Source: Pseudohongiella sp.
GTDB lineage: Bacteria > Pseudomonadota > Gammaproteobacteria > Pseudomonadales > Pseudohongiellaceae
DNA: 32,670 nucleotides
Assembly: GCA_013204155.1 (NCBI GenBank)
Contig: JABMOK010000110.1
Coordinates: 1 to 32,670, forward strand
Direction of reading: 5' to 3'
The position numbers and the translations under genes are program-made. Positions 1-7,498 of the stretch are shown in pieces. Each line of letters begins with the position of its first letter. Positions within the stretch are counted from its first letter, which is position 1. The notes beneath the pieces were generated by a model. The model was not told where the DNA came from. It searched no databases and saw only the letters and a list, made by a program, of their open reading frames with translations.

Positions 1-7
1 ATATTAT

Positions 8-93
8 AGATTGTAGTTATCGATTGTAGTTATCGATTGTAGTTATCGATTGTAGTTACTTGTCGATTGTAGTTACTTGTCGATTATAGATAT
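8..93. repeat. Tandem repeat array upstream of glpQ
   Basis: Three 13-bp copies (8-20, 21-33, 34-46; unit CGATTGTAGTTAT, first base varied) are followed by two 17-bp copies (47-63, 64-80) that add CTTG to the same unit, then a diverged copy at 81-93. The array ends about 33 bp before the preferred glpQ start. It may continue to the left of the window. No ORF runs through it. It is one of about ten short tandem arrays at gene edges here. Confidence 0.9.
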
Positions 94-125
94 CGAATTT
101 CTGTTGACTAAAAATGGTAAGGCTC

Positions 126-1151
126 ATGAACGTGTTACGAAAGTTACGATTAATAGGTGTGTTGCTTATGGCTACTGGAGTATCTGCACAAGCTTTCTCT
201 CAAAAAATCGTGGTCGCCCACCGTGGTGCCAGCGGGTATTTGCCTGAGCATACGCTGGAAGCCAAGGCCATGGCTCACGCCATGGGAGCGGACTATATCG
301 AACAAGACGTAGTAATGACCAAGGACGATCAGCTTATCGTATTGCACGATATCACTCTCGACAGGACCACCGATGTTGCCGATCAGTTTCCGGCTCGAGT
401 TCGGGACGATGGCAGATTCTATGCCATAGATTTCACCCTGGAAGAGATACGCCGGCTTAATGTCAGCGAAGGATTTTCAATGGTCGGCGGCGTTAAGAAA
501 CAAAGCTTCCCCAATCGATTTCCGATGGGGAATTCTCAATTTCGCGTACCAACATTCGCCGAAGAGATCGAGCTAATTCAGGGCATGAATAAATCTACCG
601 GCAAAGACGTTGGTATTTATCCAGAAGTAAAATCGCCGGAGTTTCACCGCGCCGCCGGCAAAGATATCAGTACCGCCGTGGTAAAAATGTTAAAGCACTA
701 CGGTTATACCAGTAAGCAAGACAAGGTATTTCTACAGACTTTCAGTTTTGAAGAATTAAAAATTATTCACGACGAAATTCTTCCGGCTGCTGGAGTCGAG
801 TTGAAACTGCTTCAGTTAATTGACAATGCGGACACCAATCCATGGATGTTCGAAGCTAACGGGATGGAAAAGCTGGCCAATTTTGCCGATGGAATCGGGC
901 CGGAGAAAAGTCTGATAATCGATCGCGCTTCGACGAAATCGAAATTACTTATTACCGATCTGGTGGACAGGGCTCATGCGGCTGGCATGTTGGTTCACCC
1001 CTATACTTTTCGTTTAGACCCGGGCCAGGTGCCACGATATGCGGACAGCTTCGAGGAAATGTTGGATTTATTCTACTTCAAGGCAGATATCGATGGCGCT
1101 TTCTCGGATTTTCCCGATAGAGTTGCCGACTTTTTGAAGAACAATAAGTAG
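126..1151 (+). CDS. glpQ: Periplasmic glycerophosphodiester phosphodiesterase GlpQ
   Basis: Hydrolyses glycerophosphodiesters from phospholipid turnover to glycerol 3-phosphate and an alcohol, in the periplasm. The protein follows E. coli GlpQ from recall over its whole length. The HRGASGYLPEHT motif has the catalytic His-Arg at residues 32-33, the metal-binding E59 and D61 lie in YIEQD, and the second catalytic His is H75 in VLHD. STGKDVGIYPEVKSP and DGIGPEKSL also match. I prefer the ATG at 126 over the one at 114, because AAGG lies 5 nt upstream and the resulting 341-residue product opens with a clean signal peptide ending near SAQA. No glycerol 3-phosphate transporter gene lies next to it in the window. 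Short tandem arrays sit on both sides, and the downstream one begins at the stop codon. Confidence 0.95.
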   Translation: MNVLRKLRLIGVLLMATGVSAQAFSQKIVVAHRGASGYLPEHTLEAKAMAHAMGADYIEQDVVMTKDDQLIVLHDITLDRTTDVADQFPARVRDDGRFYAIDFTLEEIRRLNVSEGFSMVGGVKKQSFPNRFPMGNSQFRVPTFAEEIELIQGMNKSTGKDVGIYPEVKSPEFHRAAGKDISTAVVKMLKHYGYTSKQDKVFLQTFSFEELKIIHDEILPAAGVELKLLQLIDNADTNPWMFEANGMEKLANFADGIGPEKSLIIDRASTKSKLLITDLVDRAHAAGMLVHPYTFRLDPGQVPRYADSFEEMLDLFYFKADIDGAFSDFPDRVADFLKNNK

Positions 1152-1270
1152 TAGTGGGATATGTAGTAGTGGGGTATGTAGTAGTGGGGTATGTAGTAAA
1201 GAGATAATTAGTAAAGAGATAATTAGTAACGAGACTCTCGGTAGCGGAATAATGAGTAGCGGATTAAGTA
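1148..1270. repeat. Degenerate 15-bp tandem array starting at the glpQ stop codon
   Basis: Eight units of 15 bp, each starting with GTA, begin at 1148, 1163, 1178, 1196, 1211, 1226, 1241 and 1256, with one 3-bp slip at 1193. The first three are nearly identical (GTAGTAGTGGGGTAT type), the next two are identical (GTAAAGAGATAATTA), and the last three are diverged. The first unit contains the TAG stop of glpQ. All frames are quickly closed by TAG and TAA within the units. Confidence 0.9.
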
Positions 1271-1315
1271 GTTGCCGCTAACTTCATGCTCGATGTCTGG
1301 CAATACCATCGCGCA

Positions 1316-3781
1316 TTAGAATTTGTAGCGTATCCCGATAAAACCAGCTCGGGGGGAGCCTGCTCCGAGAAAGATGGGAATAGTCATATCTTCAAGCACC
1401 GGCACTTCGACTTCGCCAGGCTCTTCGCCCAATAAACCAAAGCTTTCATATTCTTCGTCGAGCAAGTTTTCCAGCTTGGCAAATATTTCCAGTCTCTGGT
1501 TAATGCGGTACCGCCCGCGAAGATTTACTACCCCATAGCCGGACACTTCGCCTAATTGATTGGACTCGTCTCCACGTATTACCTGGCTGTCATTGCTTAA
1601 GATATCGAGGCCAAGGTTCACGCCATTGTGGAGCTGGTAATCCGCTGTCAGCTTGAACTGATTTCGCGGAATACCTGGAATGCTATCGCCGCGACGTACG
1701 TTGATCTTACCTGCACTATCTGCAAATTCATGATTAGGACTTAATACCTGGAAATCATCTTCAAAACTTGCATCGACAAAGCTGTAGGCCAGCAACCAGC
1801 TAAGGCTCCGCCATTGACCTCTCAGGCTACTCTCGAAACCTGCTCGCAGTGTCTCATCAACATTGGCAAATAGGCCGGTAGAACGGCCGGTGGTTTGAAA
1901 CAGGATGTCGTGTTTATTCGTGGTGTGAAAGAAGCCAAGGGAATAGCCAAGGTTGTTGATAAATCCGCGCGCGCCCAACTCAAAGCTTTTCGCGATGACA
2001 TCGTCCAACGGCGGATCTGCAAGAAAGGCATTGGGAAGGCGACATTCAAGATCGACATCAGCCGGATCTTCACCCGCCGCGATCGCATAGGCCACCGCCA
2101 GATCAAATACTCCGTCGTTGCAGGCGAGCTCGATCGGAGTTGGCGCTCTCGATGATTCGCTATAGGATGCATACAGATTGTGATCTTCGCTGGCTTGCCA
2201 GGTAATGCCAACAGATGGGTTGAGTCGAAAGAAATTGTGATCGCCATTCAGTTCCGGGCGCTGGCCGGATCTATCTCGCAAGACCACATTAGTATTGTTA
2301 GCACGGGCAGAAATCGTAACGGCCAGTGCGGTATTCAAATCCAGAGTATTGGTGAAATACAGGCTGCTGGATTCGGTTTGGGTATTGATAGAAGTTGCGG
2401 CCGCGTCGACGAACGTGCCTGTGCCTAGCCCAATGGTGAGTCGAGTAATCGGATTCATATTCGCAAGCTCGAGCACCGAATTAAATTTTGACTCGCCCTT
2501 ATAATAGGCTCCGCCAGCAATCAGCTGACTGTTATAGCCCAGGAAGTTTCCCGTTAAGGTCCACTGAAAATCCGCGCCGGTGCTATTCTGATCGCGATCA
2601 CTCAGATTATTAATTCCCTGGTCGGAAAGAACACCGGTTCCAGAAAGCTCGCCGGAAAAACTTTCCAGATTAAATTCTTGTTCAGCATGCAGCAGCAAAG
2701 AACGTTGATTAAGGAAAGTTTCGAGTGCATCGACATCGTTGAATTGGCTAGCGCAGATAGCGTTATTGTCCAGCCCTAGCAGTTCCAGCGCATTGGTGTC
2801 CAATCCGTCGATCAGTTGCTCGCTAGCACCGAGCTCGCAAATCGAAAAATCAGAGCTGTCACCGTTAAAGGAATCAGTTTTGTTTTGTCGATAGAAAATA
2901 TTGCCACCAAAACTGATGTTAGCACTGACTTCCTGTGCAAAATCGAGACTGATCATTTGCAATTTGTTGGCGGTAATATCGGGTCCGGTAAACAGGGCCT
3001 TACGGTCAAGCTTTAACAGCTCGACAGGTGATGCCCCATTACCAATCAGATCAGAATCGCCGTATTGATAATTAAGATTTAGTCGGCTCAAGTCGGAACG
3101 CCAACCGATGCTTCCATAGAAATTCAGCGCCTGGGATTTCGATTCGTCCCGCCAACCGTCTTCATCAAAATATTCCAGATTGCCGTAGTAGCCAAGGGAG
3201 CCATTGTTAGCGCCCAGCTCCAGGGTCGTTGTGGTTCGGTTGAAAGATCCTTTGCTGATTTCGGCGCCGAATCCTTCAAAATCGAACCCGTCTTTCATCT
3301 CGATAGCCAGAGACCCGCCAAGGCTGTTGAGGCCGAACAGGGGATTCGCGCCGCCGGCCAGCGTTATGTTCTGGATAGCCGACTGTGGAAGCAGATCCCA
3401 ACTCACCGCATCACCCAGAGGTTCATTAATCCGCACCCCGTTCTGATAGACGGCAAGCCCCTGCGCCAGACCTAGCAGTGGAGAAGCGGTAAACCCCCGG
3501 TATTGCAGGTCGGGTTGCAGCGGATTGTTTTGCGCGTCATTGAGGGAAATGCTGGTAAAGCTCTGTCTTAGGAAATCGGCGATAGTCAGGGAGTTGGCAT
3601 TCTCGAGGTCATTGGCATTGGCATTCTGCACTGGGAAAGGGATCTTGTCCTTATCCAGGCCCGCTCCGGCTGGCACCACGCCGATAACCAGCAGTTCTTC
3701 AGGTTCCTGGGCGAAAGACTGTAAGCCCACTGTCTGCAAACCAACAGACAGCGTAAACAGTAAAGCCGGAAAGCCGCGCAT
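1316..3781 (-). CDS. TonB-dependent outer-membrane receptor
   Basis: An outer-membrane beta-barrel with an N-terminal plug, for energised uptake of an unidentified substrate. The sequence shows a signal peptide ending near QSFAQ, a plug domain (DLQYRGFTASPLLG, then GVRINEPLGD and GGANPLFGLNSLGGSL, typical plug strands), a long barrel of alternating polar and hydrophobic strands, and a C-terminal strand ending in Phe (GIRYKF), as outer-membrane barrels require. I start it at the ATG ending at 3781, preceded by AAGGGG; an open frame continues to 3904 but its 41 extra residues are Cys- and Arg-rich and unlike a signal peptide. The product is 821 residues. A TonB box is not obvious, though PEELLVIG near the mature N-terminus could serve. 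Nothing nearby identifies the ligand. Confidence 0.93.
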   Translation of the reverse strand: MRGFPALLFTLSVGLQTVGLQSFAQEPEELLVIGVVPAGAGLDKDKIPFPVQNANANDLENANSLTIADFLRQSFTSISLNDAQNNPLQPDLQYRGFTASPLLGLAQGLAVYQNGVRINEPLGDAVSWDLLPQSAIQNITLAGGANPLFGLNSLGGSLAIEMKDGFDFEGFGAEISKGSFNRTTTTLELGANNGSLGYYGNLEYFDEDGWRDESKSQALNFYGSIGWRSDLSRLNLNYQYGDSDLIGNGASPVELLKLDRKALFTGPDITANKLQMISLDFAQEVSANISFGGNIFYRQNKTDSFNGDSSDFSICELGASEQLIDGLDTNALELLGLDNNAICASQFNDVDALETFLNQRSLLLHAEQEFNLESFSGELSGTGVLSDQGINNLSDRDQNSTGADFQWTLTGNFLGYNSQLIAGGAYYKGESKFNSVLELANMNPITRLTIGLGTGTFVDAAATSINTQTESSSLYFTNTLDLNTALAVTISARANNTNVVLRDRSGQRPELNGDHNFFRLNPSVGITWQASEDHNLYASYSESSRAPTPIELACNDGVFDLAVAYAIAAGEDPADVDLECRLPNAFLADPPLDDVIAKSFELGARGFINNLGYSLGFFHTTNKHDILFQTTGRSTGLFANVDETLRAGFESSLRGQWRSLSWLLAYSFVDASFEDDFQVLSPNHEFADSAGKINVRRGDSIPGIPRNQFKLTADYQLHNGVNLGLDILSNDSQVIRGDESNQLGEVSGYGVVNLRGRYRINQRLEIFAKLENLLDEEYESFGLLGEEPGEVEVPVLEDMTIPIFLGAGSPRAGFIGIRYKF

Positions 3782-3945
3782 ACATCCCCTTAAACTACTT
3801 ACTACGCAAATGGACAAAGCAAAGCGCCGAGTATAGCAGAAGCATCCTCGGGTAAGCAGCGACATACCGTCAGGACGAAAGGCTACGGCGTTAAGGGAGT
3901 TCACTCCCGCTAGCCAAACAAGACGCCGGACATTGGAAGAAACTT

Positions 3946-3974
3946 TTGACGCCTGATTCCCAGACAGGTAGATT
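3946..3974 (+). promoter_or_regulatory. Sigma-70-like promoter for the dehydrogenase at 4021
   Basis: TTGACG at 3946-3951 and TAGATT at 3969-3974 are separated by 17 bp, in the divergent gap between the TonB receptor and the dehydrogenase. Transcription would begin near 3981, about 40 bp before the start codon. The match is 5/6 and 4/6 to consensus; it has not been tested. Confidence 0.5.
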
Positions 3975-4020
3975 CACTCTCAGACTTACTCATCCCATTG
4001 CGTGTCACACAGGAGAGGAA

Positions 4021-4713
4021 ATGGCGACGGTCCTGATCACTGGAACAAACCGAGGAATCGGCTATCAATTTGCACAGAAATTTCTACTGCGCGGTGACCG
4101 TGTATTGGCAACTTGTCGAAGCATCGAGATTGCCGATGAGTTGAAGCAGCTGGGAGTTACTCATCCGAATCTGGAAATACTGGAGTTAGATGTCTCCTGT
4201 TCGGAATCGATGCAAGATTTTCCGCATTTGTTGCACGGCGAAGCCATCGATATTTTCGTTAATAACGCAGGAGTCTACGGGCCGCAAAGCAGCGCTTTTG
4301 GAGCGATCAATGGGCCAGCATGGGCGGAGGTTCTGCAGATAAACGCGATTGCGCCCTTATTACTCACCCAACTTATAATCGATAATCTACGCAAGGGTAA
4401 GGACAAGAAGCTGCTCTATGTCACTTCCAAGATGGGTTCTATCGAAGACAATAACGGCGGCGGTTCATACATTTACCGGAGTTCGAAAACAGCCCTCAAT
4501 TCTGTGGTGAAGAGCTTGTCGGTGGACCTGGCTAGCGAAGGATTCAAAACCGCGGTGCTGCATCCGGGCTGGGTACTTACGGATATGGGAGGACCCAACG
4601 CACTCATCGATACCGACACCAGCGTAACCGGCATGATGCAAGTGATCGATGAGCTTGGGGTAGAGCAATCCGGGAGTTTTTTCAATTATGACGGCAGTAT
4701 TATTCCCTGGTAG
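4021..4713 (+). CDS. Short-chain dehydrogenase/reductase, C-factor-like
   Basis: A 230-residue cytosolic SDR of the C-factor/sniffer type, an NAD(P)-dependent oxidoreductase with unknown substrate. It has the nucleotide-binding TGTNRGIG near residue 8, the structural NNAG near residue 82, and the catalytic YRSSK (Tyr and Lys four apart) preceded by the SKMGSI segment that supplies the Ser. PGWVLTDMGGP after it is typical of the C-factor subgroup. An AGGAGAGGAA ribosome site lies directly upstream of the chosen ATG, so I do not use the longer frame that opens at 3946. It is divergent from the TonB receptor and followed after about 150 bp by the next gene on the same strand. Confidence 0.92.
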   Translation: MATVLITGTNRGIGYQFAQKFLLRGDRVLATCRSIEIADELKQLGVTHPNLEILELDVSCSESMQDFPHLLHGEAIDIFVNNAGVYGPQSSAFGAINGPAWAEVLQINAIAPLLLTQLIIDNLRKGKDKKLLYVTSKMGSIEDNNGGGSYIYRSSKTALNSVVKSLSVDLASEGFKTAVLHPGWVLTDMGGPNALIDTDTSVTGMMQVIDELGVEQSGSFFNYDGSIIPW

Positions 4714-4830
4714 TTTGATTGACAAGGCAGGGAAATGCTCCGCTTATGGCGATACCCTTCTGCTATAGCTTTTTTTGCGAGTATCGATCCCCTAATCGAA
4801 ATATGATAAGGTAGGCGCCTTTTTTGCCAG

Positions 4831-4863
4831 CCACTCTGGCTTCCACTCTGGCTTCCACTCTGG
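4831..4863. repeat. 12-bp tandem repeat abutting a start codon
   Basis: Two full copies of CCACTCTGGCTT (4831-4842, 4843-4854) and a partial third (4855-4863) end one base before the ATG at 4865. The array occupies the position where a ribosome-binding site would be, and no good Shine-Dalgarno sequence is visible. Confidence 0.9.
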
Positions 4864-4864
4864 A

Positions 4865-5497
4865 ATGAAACGACACATGCTGCAGCGAATTTCGCGCGTA
4901 CTAATAATGGTGCTGTCTTGCCTATCGGCCAAGGTAGCGATAGGGCATGGCGGGGTTGCCTATGAAGAAGACCTGTGTGTTATCAACATCAATTTCATGC
5001 AGGCGCATTTCACTGTGTTTCAACCCGAAACCAGAGACAGCGATGAATTCTGTGAAGAATTACCGGATGTCGCTCGATCGGTTTTTGTTATGCAATATCT
5101 GCACGAATTGTTGCCAGAGATGTTGCTCGATTTTCGCATTATTAGAGACGTCAACAATGTTGGAACCTACGCGACGTGGGAAGATATCCAGGCGATCGAT
5201 GATTTGGAGGCAGCGACGGTCTACTATGAATCGCCCCGAATTGAGCCCGGCGGCTATTTTAGCGCGAGTTACGAGTTTGCTGCCAAGGGGACGTATATCG
5301 GCATCGTAACTGCCGAGCATCCAGTCGAAGATAGATTCTATAACGCCGTATTTTTCTTTAAAGTGGGTGGGCCGGACTACGGTAGCTTCCCTGTTTTTAT
5401 TGGATTTCTAATCCTTCTCCAGCTTTTGTACTGGTTGAGTAGTGGAGGCCTGATTCGTCTTCGGCAACGGCTTGACAGAAACCGACAGGCACTCTGA
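4865..5497 (+). CDS. Periplasmic protein with C-terminal membrane anchor, unknown function
   Basis: A 210-residue protein I cannot assign to a named family. An N-terminal signal peptide (about residues 1-27) is followed by HGGVAYEEDLC. The middle is a soluble domain with two Cys (C38, C63) and several His (H28, H48, H80). A hydrophobic segment near residues 178-194 is followed by a basic tail, so the domain should face the periplasm. If signal peptidase cuts after AIG, the mature protein would begin with His28, as in some copper-binding periplasmic proteins; that is inference. The start codon has no clear ribosome site because a tandem repeat fills the space. Another tandem repeat overlaps the stop codon. 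Monocistronic by appearance. Confidence 0.8.
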   Translation: MKRHMLQRISRVLIMVLSCLSAKVAIGHGGVAYEEDLCVININFMQAHFTVFQPETRDSDEFCEELPDVARSVFVMQYLHELLPEMLLDFRIIRDVNNVGTYATWEDIQAIDDLEAATVYYESPRIEPGGYFSASYEFAAKGTYIGIVTAEHPVEDRFYNAVFFFKVGGPDYGSFPVFIGFLILLQLLYWLSSGGLIRLRQRLDRNRQAL

Positions 5498-5540
5498 TTT
5501 CTGCTTCTGATTTCTGCTTCTGATTTCTGCCTCTGAATTT
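5493..5540. repeat. 13-bp tandem repeat across a stop codon
   Basis: Three copies of TCTGATTTCTGCT (5493-5505, 5506-5518, 5519-5531, the last ending in C) and a partial fourth. The first copy contains the TGA stop (5495-5497) of the upstream gene, so the stop codon has been duplicated along with the unit. Confidence 0.92.
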
Positions 5541-5567
5541 CATCCTCCAGCCCGAAAACAGGCTTCT

Positions 5568-5586
5568 AATTCAATTTTTTTGAATT
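5568..5586. other. Small AT-rich inverted repeat
   Basis: AATTCAA at 5568-5574 and TTGAATT at 5580-5586 flank a T-run. It could be a weak terminator for the upstream gene, but the stem is only 7 bp and all A/T except for one G:C pair. Confidence 0.3.
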
Positions 5587-5744
5587 CCTCGTTACAAGTT
5601 TACGCCACGTAACACCACAAGCATTACAATTCTTCGATGCCCTAAACGCACGTTTACCGACCTGGCTTCAGTCACAAACAATTGCGCCGATGAATAGGAG
5701 GTGTAAACTTTACTTCTTGGCCCATTGTCTTCAGGTAATTTTGC

Positions 5745-6296
5745 GTGAATACCAAAATTCTGAGATTGAATAAGGCCGGTGTACCAGTAAGTTGGCTAAC
5801 GCGTGAACAGACAGCAACGCTATTAGTTAAGGATCTGGTAATCTGGTCTCTCGGTAGCACCGTGATAGAAATGCACGGGGGTTACAATCGCCGGGGTGTG
5901 CAATCTATTCTACGCTTGCCCAGCATTATTGCCTGCCATGGTAAAGTCCACACAGAATGCTTCGACCCTCCTCTGGAAAATAAATTTCTTTTCCGTCGCG
6001 ATAAAAATATCTGTCTCTACTGTGGAGAGCAGTTTATTGTTGCCGACCTGTCGCGGGATCATGTGCAGCCGCTGTCAAAGGGAGGAAGAGATATTTGGAC
6101 CAATGTTGTCACCTCATGTCGACGCTGTAATAACCGCAAAGCCGACAGAGTGCCGGAGCATGCCAATATGCAATTACTGGCCATTCCCTTCGTGCCGAAC
6201 CAATATGAATTTCTCTATTTGTCTAACCACAATGTGCTGGCCGACCAGATGGAATTTCTCAGTGCCAGATTCTCTCGTCATATTCAGCTCGGCTGA
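5745..6296 (+). CDS. HNH endonuclease family protein
   Basis: A 183-residue protein with a C-terminal HNH/zinc-finger nuclease domain. The two zinc-binding pairs are C90-x2-C93 (CLYC) and C125-x2-C128 (CRRC). Between them lies SRDHVQPLSKGG with the D105-H106 active-site pair, followed by the conserved N120 in WTNVV; CNNRK closes the motif. The N-terminal part (KILRLNKAGVPVSWL) resembles stand-alone chromosomal HNH proteins, not homing or phage enzymes. I use the GTG at 5745, with AGG about 9 nt upstream. Its cellular role is not known to me, and no methylase or toxin-immunity gene lies alongside. Confidence 0.88.
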   Translation: MNTKILRLNKAGVPVSWLTREQTATLLVKDLVIWSLGSTVIEMHGGYNRRGVQSILRLPSIIACHGKVHTECFDPPLENKFLFRRDKNICLYCGEQFIVADLSRDHVQPLSKGGRDIWTNVVTSCRRCNNRKADRVPEHANMQLLAIPFVPNQYEFLYLSNHNVLADQMEFLSARFSRHIQLG

Positions 6297-6448
6297 TTGT
6301 TAAGGTAGCTAATCCAGCTCAATTAGTCTGCTACAAAAACTTGGGGCGGGAGAAGCTTGCCATCAGAACTCAGGCTTTTAGGCGTTCCTCAGTTTAATAA
6401 GAACTCACTCAGCGAGCCGCTGGTTTCATGGGGGGAAAAGGAGATTGC

Positions 6449-6499
6449 GTGTTAGCATGCTCCCGTCCCAATTCAAACAAGCAATTTTACCATGCATAG
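6449..6499 (+). CDS. Possible 16-codon leader ORF overlapping the permease start
   Basis: A perfect AAGGAG at 6438-6443 is followed 5 nt later by a GTG (6449) that opens a 16-codon frame ending in TAG at 6497-6499. The ATG of the permease gene is at 6492, so the two overlap by 8 nt. The permease start has no ribosome site of its own, and its frame has a stop at 6453 upstream. The arrangement suggests translational coupling. No protein-level evidence supports the peptide itself. Confidence 0.4.
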   Translation: MLACSRPNSNKQFYHA

Positions 6500-7457
6500 T
6501 CCAACACCAAGGCATGTAGCAGGTTTTTTCCTGTCCCTGACCGCCGCCATTATGTGGGGCGTGTTGCCGCTTGCCATAAAAGAATTATTGGCCGAAATGG
6601 ATGCAACGACTATTGTCTGGTATCGATTCCTTGTCGCGGGTCTGGCGCTCTTCACCTGGCTTGCCTACTCGAGGCAACTTCCTGCGATCATACAAAAGGG
6701 GAGTCAGGTTCGTTATTTTCTTTTACTGGCCGCGGCGGGTCTGTGTTGTAACTATTTTCTTTTCTCTTATAGTCTGAATTTTGTCAACGGGGAGACCACC
6801 GAAGTCGTGATTCAATTAACGACTTTGTTTCTGATCCTCGGCGGCGTAATTATCTACAAGGAGCCATTCTTCGCGCTGCAAAAGCTCGGCACCAGCTTGA
6901 TAGTTGTTGGGCTGCTGCTGTTTTTTAACGACCGGTTGGCGGAATTTGACAGCTTTGATAATCGCGAAGCCATCGGGGTTTTGGTTCTCCTATTTGCCGC
7001 CATCACCTGGACAGTCTATGCACTTTTGCAGAAGCAACTGTTGGCCAGTTTTTCTTCTGCGCAAATTTTATTTTTAATCTATCTGTTTTCGGCACTGGTG
7101 TTACTGCCGTTTATTAGCCCATCGAGTCTGTTTCAATTGACCGGGTTTCAACTTTTTCTGCTGCTGTTTTGCTGTATGAATACCTTGGTTGCCTACGGCT
7201 GTTTCGCCGAAGCCTTGAACTGTTGGGATGCCTCCAAAGTATCTGCGGTCTTGGCGCTGGCACCAATATTTACAATTGGCGGCTTGAAGCTGGTGGTGCT
7301 GGTGTCGCCGGATTACCCGTTCTCTGATCGGCTCAGCTTTTTGTCCCTGACGGGTGCCGTATTACTGATAATCGGCTCGGTGTGTATAGCGCTGCTGCCG
7401 ATACTGAAACGGCCTCGTTACGCCGATCTTGCCGATGCCCCTTCTGTGGATGCCTGA
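6492..7457 (+). CDS. DMT-superfamily (EamA) inner-membrane permease
   Basis: A 321-residue polytopic membrane protein with about ten hydrophobic segments arranged as two homologous halves (roughly residues 8-145 and 160-305), as in EamA/RarD-type drug and metabolite transporters. MWGVLPLAIKELLAEMDATTIVWYRF near the start and the acidic/Pro pair YKEP in the fourth helix region are typical of this family. The substrate cannot be told from sequence. Translation probably depends on the overlapping upstream leader ORF. The following hydrolase gene starts only 41 bp after the stop and may share the transcript. Confidence 0.9.
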   Translation: MHSPTPRHVAGFFLSLTAAIMWGVLPLAIKELLAEMDATTIVWYRFLVAGLALFTWLAYSRQLPAIIQKGSQVRYFLLLAAAGLCCNYFLFSYSLNFVNGETTEVVIQLTTLFLILGGVIIYKEPFFALQKLGTSLIVVGLLLFFNDRLAEFDSFDNREAIGVLVLLFAAITWTVYALLQKQLLASFSSAQILFLIYLFSALVLLPFISPSSLFQLTGFQLFLLLFCCMNTLVAYGCFAEALNCWDASKVSAVLALAPIFTIGGLKLVVLVSPDYPFSDRLSFLSLTGAVLLIIGSVCIALLPILKRPRYADLADAPSVDA

Positions 7458-7498
7458 AGAGTAGACTCTCTGTGCTAAGCGTTGACTAAGGAGCGGAA

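Noticed and set aside
1-93. CRISPR array
   Set aside because: Units are 13-17 bp and directly abutting with no spacers; no cas genes are present. The same holds for the other arrays.
3782-3904. N-terminal extension of the TonB receptor
   Set aside because: It is Cys/Arg-rich, and the internal ATG has a good ribosome site followed directly by a signal peptide.
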